A stretch of DNA of 44,667 bases from Nocardioides alcanivorans (GTDB taxonomy: Bacteria > Actinomycetota > Actinomycetes > Propionibacteriales > Nocardioidaceae): assembly GCF_021555175.1 (NCBI RefSeq), contig NZ_JAKGRW010000018.1, forward strand, positions 1 to 44,667. Direction: 5' to 3'. Shown piece after piece: positions 1 to 12,524 of this stretch. The notes beneath the pieces are model-generated. The model saw only the letters and a program-made list of their open reading frames with translations, searched no databases and was not told the origin of the DNA. The translations under genes were made by a program, and so were the position numbers. Every line of letters begins with the position of its first letter. The first letter of the stretch is position 1.

Positions 1-280
1 CCAAAAACAAACCAGTTACGCCGTTTTCGTGATGCCGTTTTCATGCGCACACTCGCCAAACGTCTGGTGGAGCTTACTGACTCGCCGGGGCGTATCGACC
101 TGACCTGGCGTTTCGGCCGAGATCGCGCTGATGGAACGTGCGCATGATGCGCGCATTGCTGCGCGACGGGCGCGCCTCAAGACTGCGGGATCGAGACTCA
201 GCCTGTAACGTGTTTATGCCACGGAGCCGCCGAGCTTTCTCTCGCGAGTTCAGTAGTTGCCGGCCGACGACAACGAGATC
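1..280 (+). other. Scrambled copy of the AAA ATPase segment
   Basis: Positions 33-65 and 115-150 resemble the reverse complement of 17400-17540. The stretch CGCCAAACGTCTGGTGGAG matches with one substitution, and GCCGAGATCGCGCTGATGGAA is close to its counterpart. The reading frame is destroyed. Bounds are approximate. Confidence 0.8.
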
Positions 281-1100
281 GGAGCGCCTGCTTCCGGGCC
301 GTGCGCCGGCGCCGAAGGCACGCAGGGAAGCCGCGAACGACCTGAGACGCCGATCTGGAAGCTGCCCGGAGCGCTGAGAAGGCAGATTGCCGGGGGGCCG
401 AAATAGCCGCCGCAGCGGACCGGTTCAGACCTGAGCTGGTCGATTGCTGACCGACTTGCCAGCGACGCGTCGCGTGCGGGGCTTCCGGCGCGGAGGGTGC
501 TGGCGGAAGGGAGCCTGCGAAGTACCCGGCGCTCGGTCACGGTGGAGCCGACTGGTGGGTGAGCCACACCGATGGCGCGGGCGCTGCTGGCCGGCGACCG
601 CCCTCGAGTGCGCGACGCGCTTGCAGTTGGGCCCAACGAGGCCGACACTCACAACTCCGGTCGGTTCGTCTCGATAACTCAACCAGCACGACGCAGTGGC
701 TCAGCGGTGGGCGCCAGGTCTGAACTCAGCGCAGACGCGATGGCGAGCGGAATACCCCGGCCAATTTTCCGGTTGCCGCACAGGGGCTTCGGTCGTCGCC
801 CCTGACGGCGCGATACTCGCTTTTTAGTATGGACTGACCTGATACATGAGCGCGTCGTCAATTTGTTGCGATCTTACAGTACTCGAGGCATGTGGTGTCG
901 GCCTCGCCAGTTTACCGAAGGCTTGTGCCTGTTTCTAGCCTACCTTTCGCATGAAATCTTACCCCTGAGTGCCATCAGTTGGTGCGGCGCGTTCGGCTGA
1001 CAGGTCGGTCGCGTGTTGGCGTAGCCAGGGGTCGAGCTGCGCGACATCGCCATCGATCGCCGGCATAGAGCACCATCGCACGGATGGTGCCGCTGGTGGC
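280..1100 (+). other. Scrambled copy of the TPR-protein gene
   Basis: A 53-bp perfect match at 571-623 to 16821-16873 reads MARALLAGDRPRVRDAL in one frame, as in the real TPR gene. Flanking pieces at about 280-350 and 430-560 also align with gaps. Bounds are approximate. Confidence 0.88.
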
Positions 1101-1219
1101 GGTGATCGTCGCCGGATCATCAGCGCCTGACCGTTACACCGCGCAGTGCACTTTCTTGAGCTGCGCGTTCGGGCGGGCGCCATGCAACGGTGCAGATGCG
1201 ACGGTTGCCGCCGCACCCA

Positions 1220-2540
1220 CGATCACGAGGGACAGCGCAATCGGCGATCTTTCAATACGATTTGTTGTGTGCCGGTGACTCGCGCGGGCGCAGAAGGGAG
1301 TTGCCGCTGCACAATCTGCCACACGCCGGACGGCCACACCGAGCGCAAGCTGCCCGAGAGTCTTCACACGGCCGGCCTCTTCCCGTCTCGAGGATGCCGG
1401 CGGGCCACGACAGGCCGAACTGACGTGGCCGTCGCCGGACACTGCCGCCGCTGATGCCGGTGCCTCGATGGCCGTCGAGAGCCACAGCTGAAGAACAACC
1501 TCGACATGCTCGTAGGGCTGGCTCTGCATCGTCAGCCTGGCTGTTTGTGTAACTCCGCCGAGAATTCTGCCGCGGGGGTCCGGGCGAAAGGTCTGAAGTT
1601 GTAAGGCGGCCAGCACCAGCTGATCAGGTCGGCGATCTGTCGCGACCTCCGAAGGGGGGGGGGCTGACATCACACCTGGACCACGGCTGGCGAAAGCCGC
1701 AGCATCGTCGCGCTGTGCTGGCCCTGGGCGACGTCGTGCCGCTGCGTTGCCGGAAGTCGACCACGGCAGTGTATGCCGATTCGGTGAAGGCGCTGCTGTG
1801 CACCACTGCCGGCGCCCCGCGGCCTCCGGCATCGCTCACTCACGAGGGCGTAGCGCGCGGGTCTCCCACGCGACAGCGTGCATTTGCCGCGCATGACTCG
1901 ACGCCGGCTCCGGTCCACACTGAGGACGGCCGGGCGGAGGCCGGCTGTCACCATCCGGTTCCAAGGCCACGCGCCGGCGCGGCGTAGGCAGGCGATTAGC
2001 GACCGAGGGAGAGCGATAGCGGCCACTCGCCGACTCCGTTCTCTCCACGATGAAAGTTTATGTGGAGCCGGCAGCTGGGAGTAGTGCCTCTATCGGTGCC
2101 CCCCGATGCCCGTTCGGCGCCGCGGCGCTGCGGGTCGGCATGCCTTGCCAGCTGCCATCGGGATGGCCAGAGCTTCTCGGGGAGCGCTTTCGAGATTTCG
2201 ATAGACTCGGCAATGAAGGGCGATACCGCGGCTGTCGTCTTCGCGTGCTGTTGCCGAGAGTTTCGACGTTCGGGCCGGGGCGGCAGCCAGCCGAGCGAGG
2301 GTCGCGGCTGCGGCGACGCCTTCGAGGCGGTCGTCGTCGTGCAGGTCTCGTCGCGGACCAGCCACCAGGCGTTCGGTCGTGCCGAAGACGTCGGCCGAGC
2401 AGCCGTCCTGCCGCCTGCGAGGCGCGCAGTCAGCGCTCGCCACGCCGCGGGCGTCTGACACGACATGTTGATGACGAGCCGGGCCATTTTACCCCCTCGT
2501 CCGGAGCTGGCAGTAGTGCCCTGCTCGGGGAGGTGGCCCC
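1220..2540 (-). other. Scrambled copy of the flavin monooxygenase gene
   Basis: The 24-bp match 1783-1806 = 15226-15249 lies in the monooxygenase gene. The rest is indel-ridden. Bounds are interpolated from neighbouring anchors. Confidence 0.75.
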
Positions 2541-2609
2541 TGTTGAGGCGGGAGGCCGGATCGCCTGCGACGCCACACACGACCGACTGGGATCGGCGTA
2601 AATAATGGC

Positions 2610-2915
2610 AACTTGTCGGGCCGGGCCGATTGCCGGTCGGGTACCGGCGTGCCTGCGCAGCGCGCCTCCGCGTCGCCTCGTTCACTGCGGTCGCCGCGCG
2701 TGGGCGAGCGCCGCCAATTCGGTTTCTCCAACTGACGATGCGGGCGATGTAGCCGGTGAGCTGGCGATCGAGCGGGCGCTCGATGCCGGCGGTGAACACG
2801 TTTGCCGCCGCCTGCGCGCTGTAGCGCGATCCGCTCGCGCAGCGCTGCGGCGGAGTCGGCAGCTGGGCGGCCACGCTGACAGCCGGGAGACGCCGATCTC
2901 GGCCGAGCCCTCGTC
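2610..2915 (-). other. Scrambled copy of hspR
   Basis: The stretch near 2756-2775 (GTGAGCTGGCGATCGAGCGG) matches the reverse complement of hspR around 13902-13922 with one missing base. Bounds are approximate. Confidence 0.7.
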
Positions 2916-3750
2916 TCACATTTGTCCCGCCCGCGGTTTTCCGGCCGCAGCCCGCGATTAGGGGCCGGTGATCGCACCGGGTGAGTGCCAGTCGAGCACG
3001 GCCGGCATCTGCCTACAAATAAAATGGCTGTTTCGCTCCCGAGTGCCTGCTTATCAGGGTCACCGGCTCACCAGCGGCGGGGCACATGCTCGGCGCCGAG
3101 TGCGAGCTCGTCGAAAACCCGACTGGTACGAGGCGGTTGTTTCTGCGCGGAAAAGAGCCGATGGGGCGCGACCTGACCGTGACGGAGTCACCGGTTGCCG
3201 CCGTGCAGCGCACGTTTGCCGTTTTTCACCCGTTTGCCTGGATGGAGCGGGCGGACTGGCCATTGTTTTTCTGAAGCTTAGTAGCCGTAAGACGCCGCCG
3301 TCCACCACGGCGATCGGGCAGGGCGTGAGCGCAGCCGCCAGTGACATAGCCTGCACTGCGGACAGATGCGGGTTTGGCGAAGCTGCCGCAGGCAGGGCGG
3401 TCAGCTGACAGATGCCAATGAGCGTCGGCGAAGAAGCGGCCGTGCCACAAATGCCCTGTGGGGTACGCTGCCGCCGTTCACTCCCTTCGCCGGCCAACAT
3501 ACGCCTGCGCTCAATGGTATTCGCAGTTCACGGAGGGAAATAAAATGAGCGAAGTCGCGCTACTCATGGGATACTGCCGCACTGTCGTACGCTTCAGTTG
3601 TCGGGGTCGCCGATCGTCGGTGTCTGCCGCTGGCGGACTTAACCTTCAGATCGTTGGAGTCGGCGCGCGCCGCTTCATGCCTTCTTACTGGCGTTTTGCA
3701 ACCTGGATGACCCGAGCTCGGCGAACGCGCCTGCCGCTTGCTGCCCGCGC
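2915..3750 (-). other. Scrambled copy of dnaJ
   Basis: The 25-bp perfect match 3237-3261 = 13260-13284 lies in dnaJ. Its 3' end is recognisable near 2936-2951, and its start plus Shine-Dalgarno near 3730-3768. Confidence 0.88.
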
Positions 3751-3794
3751 ATCTCCTTCTCCGTTACTGGGTCGTATGATCAGCGTACGGCGGT

Positions 3795-4220
3795 TCGCAG
3801 GCTGTGTCATCAGCCGCGGCCACGAGCACCTGGGCGGCGCGCTCGCCGAGCGGTAGCCGGCACGAATGCGGTGGCTGACCTAACTCACTGACGTGGGAGA
3901 GGGCGATCGCGGAGTGCCAGGCGCCTCGGCTGCCGAGCGGATCAGTCGCCATCGGCCTCGCGCGAGCTGGCCGACACGACGGAGCGCCCTTCGTCGAGCC
4001 GTTGCGCCGGGTACGCTGTGTCGAAGACCTTCGATGATCAGGGAGAGCGCCTGCGGTCGCGTTCTTCACTGGTCACGTCGACGGCGCTGTAGTTGAGGAA
4101 CGGCCCGCACCGCTGCTCACGTGCGCCATCGAGCTCGGCCAGCCTGCGCGAGCGTCGGTCCGTCTTCCTCGGCATCGACGCGTGGGACTCGACATCGGCT
4201 CCAGCGGAGTCTTCCTCGAC
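3795..4220 (-). other. Scrambled copy of grpE
   Basis: The stretch near 3818-3836 (GGCCACGAGCACCTGGGCG) matches grpE in reverse complement around 12460-12480. Positions 4108-4205 align to 11985-12100. Confidence 0.85.
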
Positions 4221-5640
4221 CATACCGCGGCGCCGTTGGCGCGGACCGGTACGTCGAGGCAGGTCGACGCCCGGCCTGCTCGTGAGGACATTTCGTCGTC
4301 GCTTCCACCGGCGTCGATCGCATTCACAGCCTGCGCAGTCGTCTGGCGGCGTGGCGATCGCGGCATCGATAAGACGTCCAGCCGGCTCGCCGGCGGTGGC
4401 CTCGACATTCAGCGCGATCGGCCTGCACCTCGGTTCGCTCTTGTCGCCGTTGTCGGCGAGGAGCCGGCAGACGAGCGCCGGGTCGGGCGCCGACGGCCGG
4501 CGGCGGGCTCGCCGCCGAGCCGCAGCCCTACCAGCGCCGACGCTCGATCGGTCGATCGCTTCGCGGCCGGACGGGCTTCGGCGGATGGACGATGCTCGTT
4601 GGTATCGTCGGCGGCACGCCACGGAGCGGTAGGTCGCTTCGAGCTGTCGAGGGCTGGTTCTACATCTGGCGCTTCAATTCTTACCATCGATCGCTGGTTA
4701 GCCGCCGCGGTGAAGATCGTCTGCTGATCAGGGCGGTCACCGCCCTGGCCTGATGCCCCGCGCGTCACGTCGAGACCTGATCTCTCGATCACAGTTTACG
4801 CCGGCCTGCAGCCGCACAATGGCGCGACATCGGCCGTCTTTGCCGTTTTTGCCGCCGAGCAGCCTACCAGGCCGCGGGCATAGCTGCGCCACACGAATGC
4901 CGGAGATCGGCACGTCACGCGCATGCTGAGCAGGTCGGCGGCGGCTACACTGAGCGGGTCGCGCTCTCTCGAAGGAGCGGGACATCGCGGCGATGTAGGG
5001 CAAAAAGCTGTCTGCCGGGGAGAGCACCGCTCGTCGCCCCGCGCTTCCGGCCCGGCCTCCTGGAGATTGCGCTGTTTGGCGATTTGTCGGTGGCGGCCGA
5101 CACAGTTGCTGCCTCCGAACTCCTGTCGACACCGACGATCTGCGGTTGTCCTGTCACGAGTTGTCACGTCTTCACCTCGACGACACTCGCCGATCTTCCA
5201 GCAGCGAGAGGCCGAACGCCGCCATCGAGGTCGAAGACGAGGATGGTCTGTCGTTGCCGGGAGCCAGCGCGGCGGTGGGCAGATGCGCGAGACGTTGAGG
5301 CCTCGCGATCTTCGTCGCTAGCGGGTCATGCCACAGCAGCAGATTCGGCGATCGCCGGTCGGCCTACGCCGGAGGGGGCCCGGCGTGCTTCACGAGCTGC
5401 GCCGTCCGCTGGGGCGCGAAGTCCTTGTCGCCGATGTTTTTCCGCCGGCGCGTGGCGGCCGACCGGCGGGATGGCGGTCGACATTGGTACGCTTGGCGAC
5501 TTCAGCGACGAGGTCTGCCGAGTTCTGGCGAAGGCGACCGACGGGGTGCGGTGCCGGGCGCCTTCTCTGCAGCGATGACGGTAATCGACTCTCCTGCCAC
5601 CACCGAGCTGCGGCGTCGATGCGCTGACGCGGCCAATGGG
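4220..5640 (-). other. Scrambled copy of dnaK
   Basis: Perfect matches 4391-4410 = 11668-11687 and 5227-5250 = 10508-10531 lie within dnaK. The 5' end of dnaK is recognisable near 5571-5640. The normally intact chaperone gene is as damaged here as intergenic DNA, which argues for read error. Confidence 0.9.
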
Positions 5641-5789
5641 ACGCCCTGCTCGCCTGCGCTTGCCGCGATGTGAATATCACAGGCGGTCGTCCGTCACATA
5701 TTGAAGCCGTCGACGACAGCCTCAACGATATTTGGCGCCTGGATCCAGATTTTCTGGCACTGATGAAACACGCGTCGCGATCTGCGCCG

Positions 5790-6560
5790 TCGCCACCGCC
5801 GGCGACCGCCGGCGGGAAGGGTCAGCGGGGGACTGGCGCTGGTCGGTTGCAGGTGACGACGAAGCGGCGGCCTCGCGCCCGTCTCGCGACGAAGAAGGAG
5901 AAATTCTTAAAAACAGCGCTCCCGCTCTCTCACTCGGCGTCGTCGGGGGGCAGCCGGAATCGCGCGGTACCGACCGACCCGGTCCCGGCTGGAACATCGG
6001 ATCGTTCGGAGTGAGCGCGCAGAGAACTAGACCCGGCGGAGCTGCCGGAGTTTTCGATGACGGTTATGTATGGCTGTACCATGGACCCAGGCGATGACCG
6101 ACTTGGTCGGGGACGGGGGGCGCAACCGGGGTTGAGTGCACCCATCACGGCGCCTTCGGTCACCAGGCGGGCGCCTTGCCGCTGGCGACCGATCGCACCT
6201 GCGGCGTCGCGGCGGTAGTCGAGAGCAGCTGACGTCGTTGATCCGCTCGATCGCGTCGCAGATCCATGAACGGCGCCAGGAGGTGACTCCAGGGGCGACG
6301 CGCCGACACGGGCCTTCAGGCCCTGCACCAGCGCCTGCTTCGATTGCCTGGATGTACGGTTGTGTCGGCGCGCCGCGACACCGGCGGCCTGACCCTCGGC
6401 GAGGTCGCCCAGCCAGGGCCAGCGGTCGAGGCCACGAGGTAGATGGTTGCGTGGAACGCAGCCAGTCGCCATCCCGAGCAGTTGACTCATAGCCGGCGCG
6501 GTCACGCTGAAGGCGCACCAGGCCGTCGCCCGGAGTTCTCGGCGCGCCCTGGCGGGCGCG
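5790..6560 (-). other. Scrambled copy of the alpha/beta hydrolase gene
   Basis: Position 6321-6339 (CCCTGCACCAGCGCCTGCT) matches 8928-8946 in reverse complement. The stretch around 6240-6290 aligns to about 9020-9060. Confidence 0.85.
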
Positions 6561-6606
6561 GGTCCGCCGACAGGTGTCGTGCAGATCGTCTGTTGATTCC
6601 GCAGGT

Positions 6607-6915
6607 GCCGGGCTTGTTCATGCCTGCCGATTGGGCGTGGTGCGGTGATAGTCGACGACCTGTCCGTCGGCCGCCGCAGCGCCGATAATGCTGACGCTGA
6701 CGTACAGCCCGAGCTTCTTCGCGAAGATCGCGAACATCGGCCACATGGTCGTCGTCGGACGGAGCGAGCCGACATCAATGCAGTATCGTCGCCCATGAAC
6801 TGCACTTACGGACGTGCCCAGCAACGCAGCCTGTGCCGACGATTTCGCGGTTCTCAGCTGGTCAGTGGAGTACGCGCGGCGCCGACGTCACCGAAAAGAC
6901 TGGGCTCCGAGCAGG
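6607..6915 (+). other. Scrambled copy of the PNPOx-like gene
   Basis: Positions 6718-6743 align to the reverse complement of 8353-8382 with one missing base, giving a reading close to KIANIGH. Confidence 0.85.
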
Positions 6916-7397
6916 TGGCAGGCCGGGTTTACGATGACTTCGCCCTGCGAATCCGTCGTCGCCGAGGTCGCCCGCTTCCCTGCACCGAGCTACCGCCACA
7001 TCGATACCGCGCAAGATGGCTATAACGAGCAGGGCGTCGGCGAGAGGCGTGCATCTTCCGGCAGATGACGATGTGTTCATCACGAACAACAACATTGCTG
7101 ATCTGCACGGGCATTTTCGACGAGTCGCTCGCGATGGCCTTCACCGATTCACTGGCTGATGATGAGATCACGAAACCTCGACGCGCGATACCGAGTTGTC
7201 CAGATCGGTCTCGAGCTTCCATCACTGGCGGAAGAGACGGGATTTCACCAGTCGAGGCGCACTCGGCTTCGACAGCCGAGGTCGCGCCAGCACCGCGCGC
7301 GGCGTGGTCAATGAGCTTCAGGCGCGGCGCGGCGATCCGGTGGCGGCGACGTCGGGCCAGGTACCGCGCCATCTTCCAGCGCGGTGACATCGTCTTC
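6915..7397 (+). other. Scrambled copy of the truncated aldo/keto reductase
   Basis: Translation near 6991-7044 reads YRHIDTAQ and EQGVGE with small indels, as in the real reductase at 7910-7970. It ends at the fold-back point. Confidence 0.9.
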
Positions 7398-7421
7398 GGG
7401 AAGACGATGTCACCGCGCTGG
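7376..7421. repeat. Fold-back centre: 22-bp perfect palindrome arms, 2-nt gap
   Basis: Positions 7376-7397 pair perfectly with 7400-7421, separated only by GG. Homology continues outward on both sides with indels. This is the hinge of the large inverted copy. Confidence 0.95.
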
Positions 7422-8089
7422 AGATGCCAGCGCAGGGCCACCTGGGTCTCGCTGCGCCCGACCCGGTCGGCGATCGCCTTGACCACCGGATCACCCGTCA
7501 CCGCGCCACGTGCGATCGGCGACCAGGCCTCGGTGAGTACGCCGCGCGCTGCGTTGGCGGCGCGGACCTCGGTGTTGTCGAAGTAGGGGTGCACCTCGAC
7601 CTGGTTGACCGCCGGGACGATCCCCGTCTCGTCGATGATCCGCGCCAGGTGATTGGGCTCGAAGTTGGAGACACCCACCGATCGGACCCGGCCGTCGGCG
7701 ACCAGCTCGGTCATCGCGCGCCAGGTCGAGACGTAGTCGCCGTCGTACTGCGTGGGCAGTGGCCAGTGGATCAGGAACAGGTCGATGCGGTCGAGGCCCA
7801 TCGTCGCGAGCGACTCGTCGAAGCTGCGACGGACGTCGTCGGGCCGGTGGTGCGGGTTGTTCAGCTTGGTGGTCACGAAGACCTCGTCGCGCGAGATGCC
7901 GGAGGTGCGCACTGCTTCGCCGACGCCCTGCTCGTTGCCATACATCTGCGCGGTGTCGATGTGGCGGTATCCGACCTGCAGGGCGCGGGAGACGACCTCG
8001 GCGGTCTCGAACGGGTCGATCTTGAAGGTGCCGAAGCCGATCTGCGGGATGAGGTGTCCGTCGTTCATCGTCAGGGCGGGAGTCGTCAT
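7398..8089 (-). CDS. Aldo/keto reductase, 3' end cut off at the fold-back point
   Basis: This is an NAD(P)H-dependent aldo/keto reductase of the 2,5-diketo-D-gluconate reductase type (AKR5-like), which reduces carbonyl compounds in the cytosol. Visible family marks are IGFGTFKI near the start, the catalytic Asp/Tyr region in YRHIDTAQMYGNEQGVGEA, the catalytic Lys in TTKLNN, HW in FLIHWPLP, and SVGVSNF. The real sequence covers about 230 codons up to RGDIVFPKTMS. The remaining roughly 45 residues, including most of the cofactor-binding end, are missing because the sequence turns back on itself. The open frame running on to 6929 reads into the noisy reverse copy and encodes nonsense. The start ATG at 8089 overlaps the stop of the upstream flavoprotein gene by ATGA, so the two are cotranscribed. 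The family call is firm, the substrate unknown. Confidence 0.9.
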
Positions 8090-8547
8090 GCGCCCAGCCT
8101 GCCACCTGTGCTCGGAGCCCAGTGCGCCTCGGTGACGTCGGGCGCGCCGGCGGTGGCGGTGTAGCTCCGCAACCAGGTGGGGCGGATCGCGACGACCGCG
8201 AAGTCGTCGTCGAGGGCACGGGAGCCGGGAAACTGCTCGTTGTAGGCGCGTCCGTAGTCGCCACGCAGTTCACCATGGGCGACGGCGGCCACACCTTCGA
8301 TCTGCACGGTGGTGTCGTCGCTCCATCCGACGACGACCGCGACGTGGGGGTCGTGGCCGATGTTCGCGATCTTCCGCGAAGCTCGGGGCGCGTCGAAGAT
8401 CAGCGTGCCGTCGTCCAGCGCCGCGAGGCCGACGAGGGCCGCTTCGGGACGCCCGGAGTCGTCGACCGTCGCCACCACGCCCAATCGGCAGGCGCGGACG
8501 AACGCGGCCACCGCCTCGGGGCTCGCAGGATCAACGAACATCTGCAC
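8086..8547 (-). CDS. Pyridoxamine 5'-phosphate oxidase-like flavin-binding protein
   Basis: A 153-residue single-domain protein of the PNPOx-like split-barrel family, which binds FMN, F420 or related cofactors. Typical features are the opening strand GVVATVDDSGRPEAALVG, the conserved FDAPRASRKIANIGHDPHVAV block, and the VQIEGVAAVA strand. Its length suits the small actinobacterial members rather than true PdxH, which is longer. It overlaps the aldo/keto reductase start (ATGA) and is transcribed away from the hydrolase gene. An oxidoreductase pair is plausible, but the substrate and the choice between FMN and F420 cannot be read from the sequence. Confidence 0.8.
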   Translation of the reverse strand: MQMFVDPASPEAVAAFVRACRLGVVATVDDSGRPEAALVGLAALDDGTLIFDAPRASRKIANIGHDPHVAVVVGWSDDTTVQIEGVAAVAHGELRGDYGRAYNEQFPGSRALDDDFAVVAIRPTWLRSYTATAGAPDVTEAHWAPSTGGRLGA

Positions 8548-8627
8548 GACGCTACCCGAGCTCGACGGACCGCATACGTAAGGTTGCGGGCGCTGCCGAG
8601 AGGCTCCGGGCGATGAGAGAGGGCGCC

Positions 8628-9781
8628 ATGACTGCGCCGGTGGGATATCTCGTGACGGTGGCGCTCGCTGCCTGGTGCACCTTCTTCGCAGTGGTCGCTC
8701 CGCGCCGGCCGTTGCTCGTGGGGAGGGTCAGCTGGCTCTTCGGGATGCTGATCAACGAGCTGCCGTTCCTGGCCATCTACTACCTCGTGGCCTCGACCGC
8801 GCTGGCCGCGGCCGAGGGCGACCTGGACTCGCCGAGTGGCAGGGCCGCCGCCGGAGTTGCGGTCGCAACCCATCGCCGGCCTGGCCGTCGCGGCTTGGCG
8901 GGGGTGCGGACCGACCGGGCAGTCGAGCAGGCGCTGGTGCAGGGCCTGGGGGCCGACTGGCGGGCCCGTGTCTCGGCGCCACTGCGGCGCCATCGCCCCT
9001 GGGGTCGCATCCTGCTGGCGCCGTTCGTGAGATCGCGACGCGACGTCGAGCGGATCAACGACGTCAGCTATGGCGACGCCGGGCGCAGGCACCTGCTCGA
9101 CATCTACCGACGCCGCGACGCCCCGCAGGACGCGCCGGTCCTGGTCCATTTCCACGGTGGCGGCTTCACCAGCGGCAAGAAGAGCCATGAGGCACGACCC
9201 CTGTTGACCAGGCTCGCGAGTCAGGGGTGGGTGTGCATCAGCGCCAACTACCGGTTGCGCCCCAGGTCCAGTTCCCCGACCATCAGATCGACGCCAAGTC
9301 GGTCATCGCCTGGGTCCGTGAGCACGGCCATGCATATGGCGCCGACTCGTCGAAGGTGTTCGTGTCCGGCAGCTCCGCCGGGGCAAACCTGGCAGGTCTC
9401 TGCGCGCTCACTCCGAACGATCCGATGTTCCAGCCGGGATTCGAGTCGGTCGACACCACGGTCGCCGGCGCGATCCTGCTCTACGGCTACTACGGCCGCC
9501 AGTTCGGGAAGCGCCCGAGGGGCCGCCTTCGGAGCTCCAGCCCCAGGGATACGTCCGCGCGGGGCGCCGCCGCTCTTCATCGCCCACGGGACGAAGGACG
9601 GGTGGGGCACCGTCGAGGGGCCCGCCACTTCGTCGTCCGCCTGCGAGCCGTCGGAAACACGGTGGTCTATGCCGAGCTCCCCGGTGGCCAGCACTCGTTC
9701 GACGTGTTCCACTCGCCTCGGTTCGAGGCGGTCGTCGACGGAGCTGAAGCATTTGGCGCTTGGGTCCTGCGCGACTCCTGA
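8628..9781 (+). CDS. Membrane-anchored alpha/beta hydrolase (esterase/lipase), broken by about six indels
   Basis: The N-terminus has two hydrophobic segments (YLVTVALAAWCTFFAVVAP and LPFLAIYYLVASTALAA), followed by an alpha/beta-hydrolase fold-3 domain. The domain shows the oxyanion motif HGGGF, nucleophile elbow GSSAG, acid in HGTKDG and histidine in GGQHSF, so the catalytic triad is complete. The frame breaks near 8867 (extra C), 8903 (lost G), 9260-9263 (CCCC for an expected CCCCC), about 9505, about 9575 and about 9620. Bridging these restores one continuous protein of about 385 residues. Because most breaks are lost bases in or near G/C runs and the gene lies close to the contig end, I read them as assembly errors and not as a pseudogene. 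The start ATG at 8628 follows GAGAGGG; an upstream ATG at 8613 is the alternative. The substrate is unknown. Confidence 0.75.
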
Positions 9782-9884
9782 CCCGCGCGTGAGCCCTCGC
9801 ATGTCCGCTACAGCGTCCGGTGCCGGAAATCCTCTCGGATCCGGGAATCTTTCGAGCCAGAGTGTCGTTGGAACCATCAGATAA

Positions 9885-9905
9885 CCTGAGTCGATGTGAC
9901 TCAAC
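9885..9905. promoter_or_regulatory. HAIR operator (HspR binding site) upstream of dnaK
   Basis: The sequence CCTGAGT-N7-ACTCAAC fits the HAIR consensus CTTGAGT-N7-ACTCAAG with one mismatch in the inner arm. It lies 117 bp before the dnaK start in the 240-bp gap, and hspR is the last gene of the same operon. Autorepression by HspR, usually with DnaK as co-repressor, is the established arrangement in actinobacteria. Confidence 0.85.
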
Positions 9906-10021
9906 TAATGTGACGGAACGACCACCACTGTGGCAGACTGTTCACATCGCGGCCGTGAACACTTGGAAACGGGTGCTCGCAGCCGCCCCAGACCAGAGCA
10001 GGAACACGAGTAGGAGATCCC

Positions 10022-11868
<1,847 letters not shown>

Positions 11869-11872
<4 letters not shown>

Positions 11873-12514
11873 CGAGCTCTCACGAGCAGGAGCCGGCCGG
11901 GGCGTCCCACGACGCCTCGGCCGACGCCGAGGTCATCGGCGAGTCCGCTGACACCAGCGGCGCCGCTGACATGGTCGAGGAGGGGCTCCGCTGGAGCCCG
12001 GCGACGTCGACCTGGTCGAGGAGTCCCGCACGTCGATGCCGAGGAGCAGGCAGACCCGCTCGCACGGGCCAGGGCCGAGCTCGATGAGCGCACGGCCGAC
12101 CTCCAGCGGTTGCAGGCCGAGTTCCTCAACTACAAGCGCCGTGTCGAACGTGACCGGGACCTGATCAAGGAGAACGCGACCCACAAGGCGCTCTCCCCGA
12201 TCATCGAGGTGCTCGACACGATCGACCGTGCCCGTGAGCACGGCGAGCTCGACGAGGGCTTCCGTGCTGTCGCCGACCAGCTTCAGCAGGCCGTGGCGAG
12301 CCAGGGCCTGATCCGCTTCGGCGAGCCGGGCGACGCCTTCGACCCCAACCTCCACGACGCCCTCTCCCACATCGGTGAGGACCCGGAGGTCGAGGTGACC
12401 ACCGCCAAGGTGATCGTGCGCGCCGGCTACCGCTTCGGCGAGCGGGTCGTGCGCGCCGCCCAGGTGCTCGTGGCCGAGCCCGCTGGCGGCTCCGCGGCAA
12501 CCGACGCGGGCTGA
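11869..12514 (+). CDS. grpE: Nucleotide exchange factor GrpE (two frameshifts)
   Basis: GrpE releases ADP from DnaK. An acidic, disordered N-terminus starts at GTG 11869, overlapping the dnaK stop. The frame slips near 11981-11988 (in GGAGGGGCTCC) and again near 12025-12035 (in GTCCCGC). Each slip equals one lost base. After the second, the protein reads through the long coiled-coil segment ([20 protein letters not shown], then [13 protein letters not shown]) into the beta domain with [11 protein letters not shown] and [17 protein letters not shown]. Both breaks lie in or beside G/C runs, so sequencing error is likelier than a real lesion in this normally essential gene. Corrected length is about 215 residues, normal for the family. 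Confidence 0.93.
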
Positions 12515-12524
12515 TGACCGCAGC

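Larger units (their letters stand above)
1..7397. repeat. Noisy inverted copy of about 7400-17570 (probable fold-back read artefact)
   Basis: No intact gene lies here. Perfect matches to the reverse complement of the right side occur in strictly reversed order: 571-623 = 16821-16873 (53 bp), 1783-1806 = 15226-15249, 3237-3261 = 13260-13284, 4391-4410 = 11668-11687, 5227-5250 = 10508-10531, 6321-6339 near 8928-8946, and 6991-7013 near 7947-7969 with one mismatch. Between anchors there are indels every few bases, and about 10.2 kb is compressed into 7.4 kb. Coding and intergenic parts are equally damaged, so this does not look like evolutionary decay. The pattern fits an uncorrected single-molecule read that turned back along the complementary strand at a contig end. 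The block should not be annotated as genes. Its segments are listed separately for orientation. Confidence 0.93.

Noticed and set aside
6929..7397. Novel C-terminal domain of the aldo/keto reductase
   Set aside because: It is antisense translation of the fold-back copy.
1..7397. Ancient inverted duplication with decayed genes
   Set aside because: Indels every few bases in all parts alike, 27% net loss and a near-gapless hinge fit read error and not evolution.
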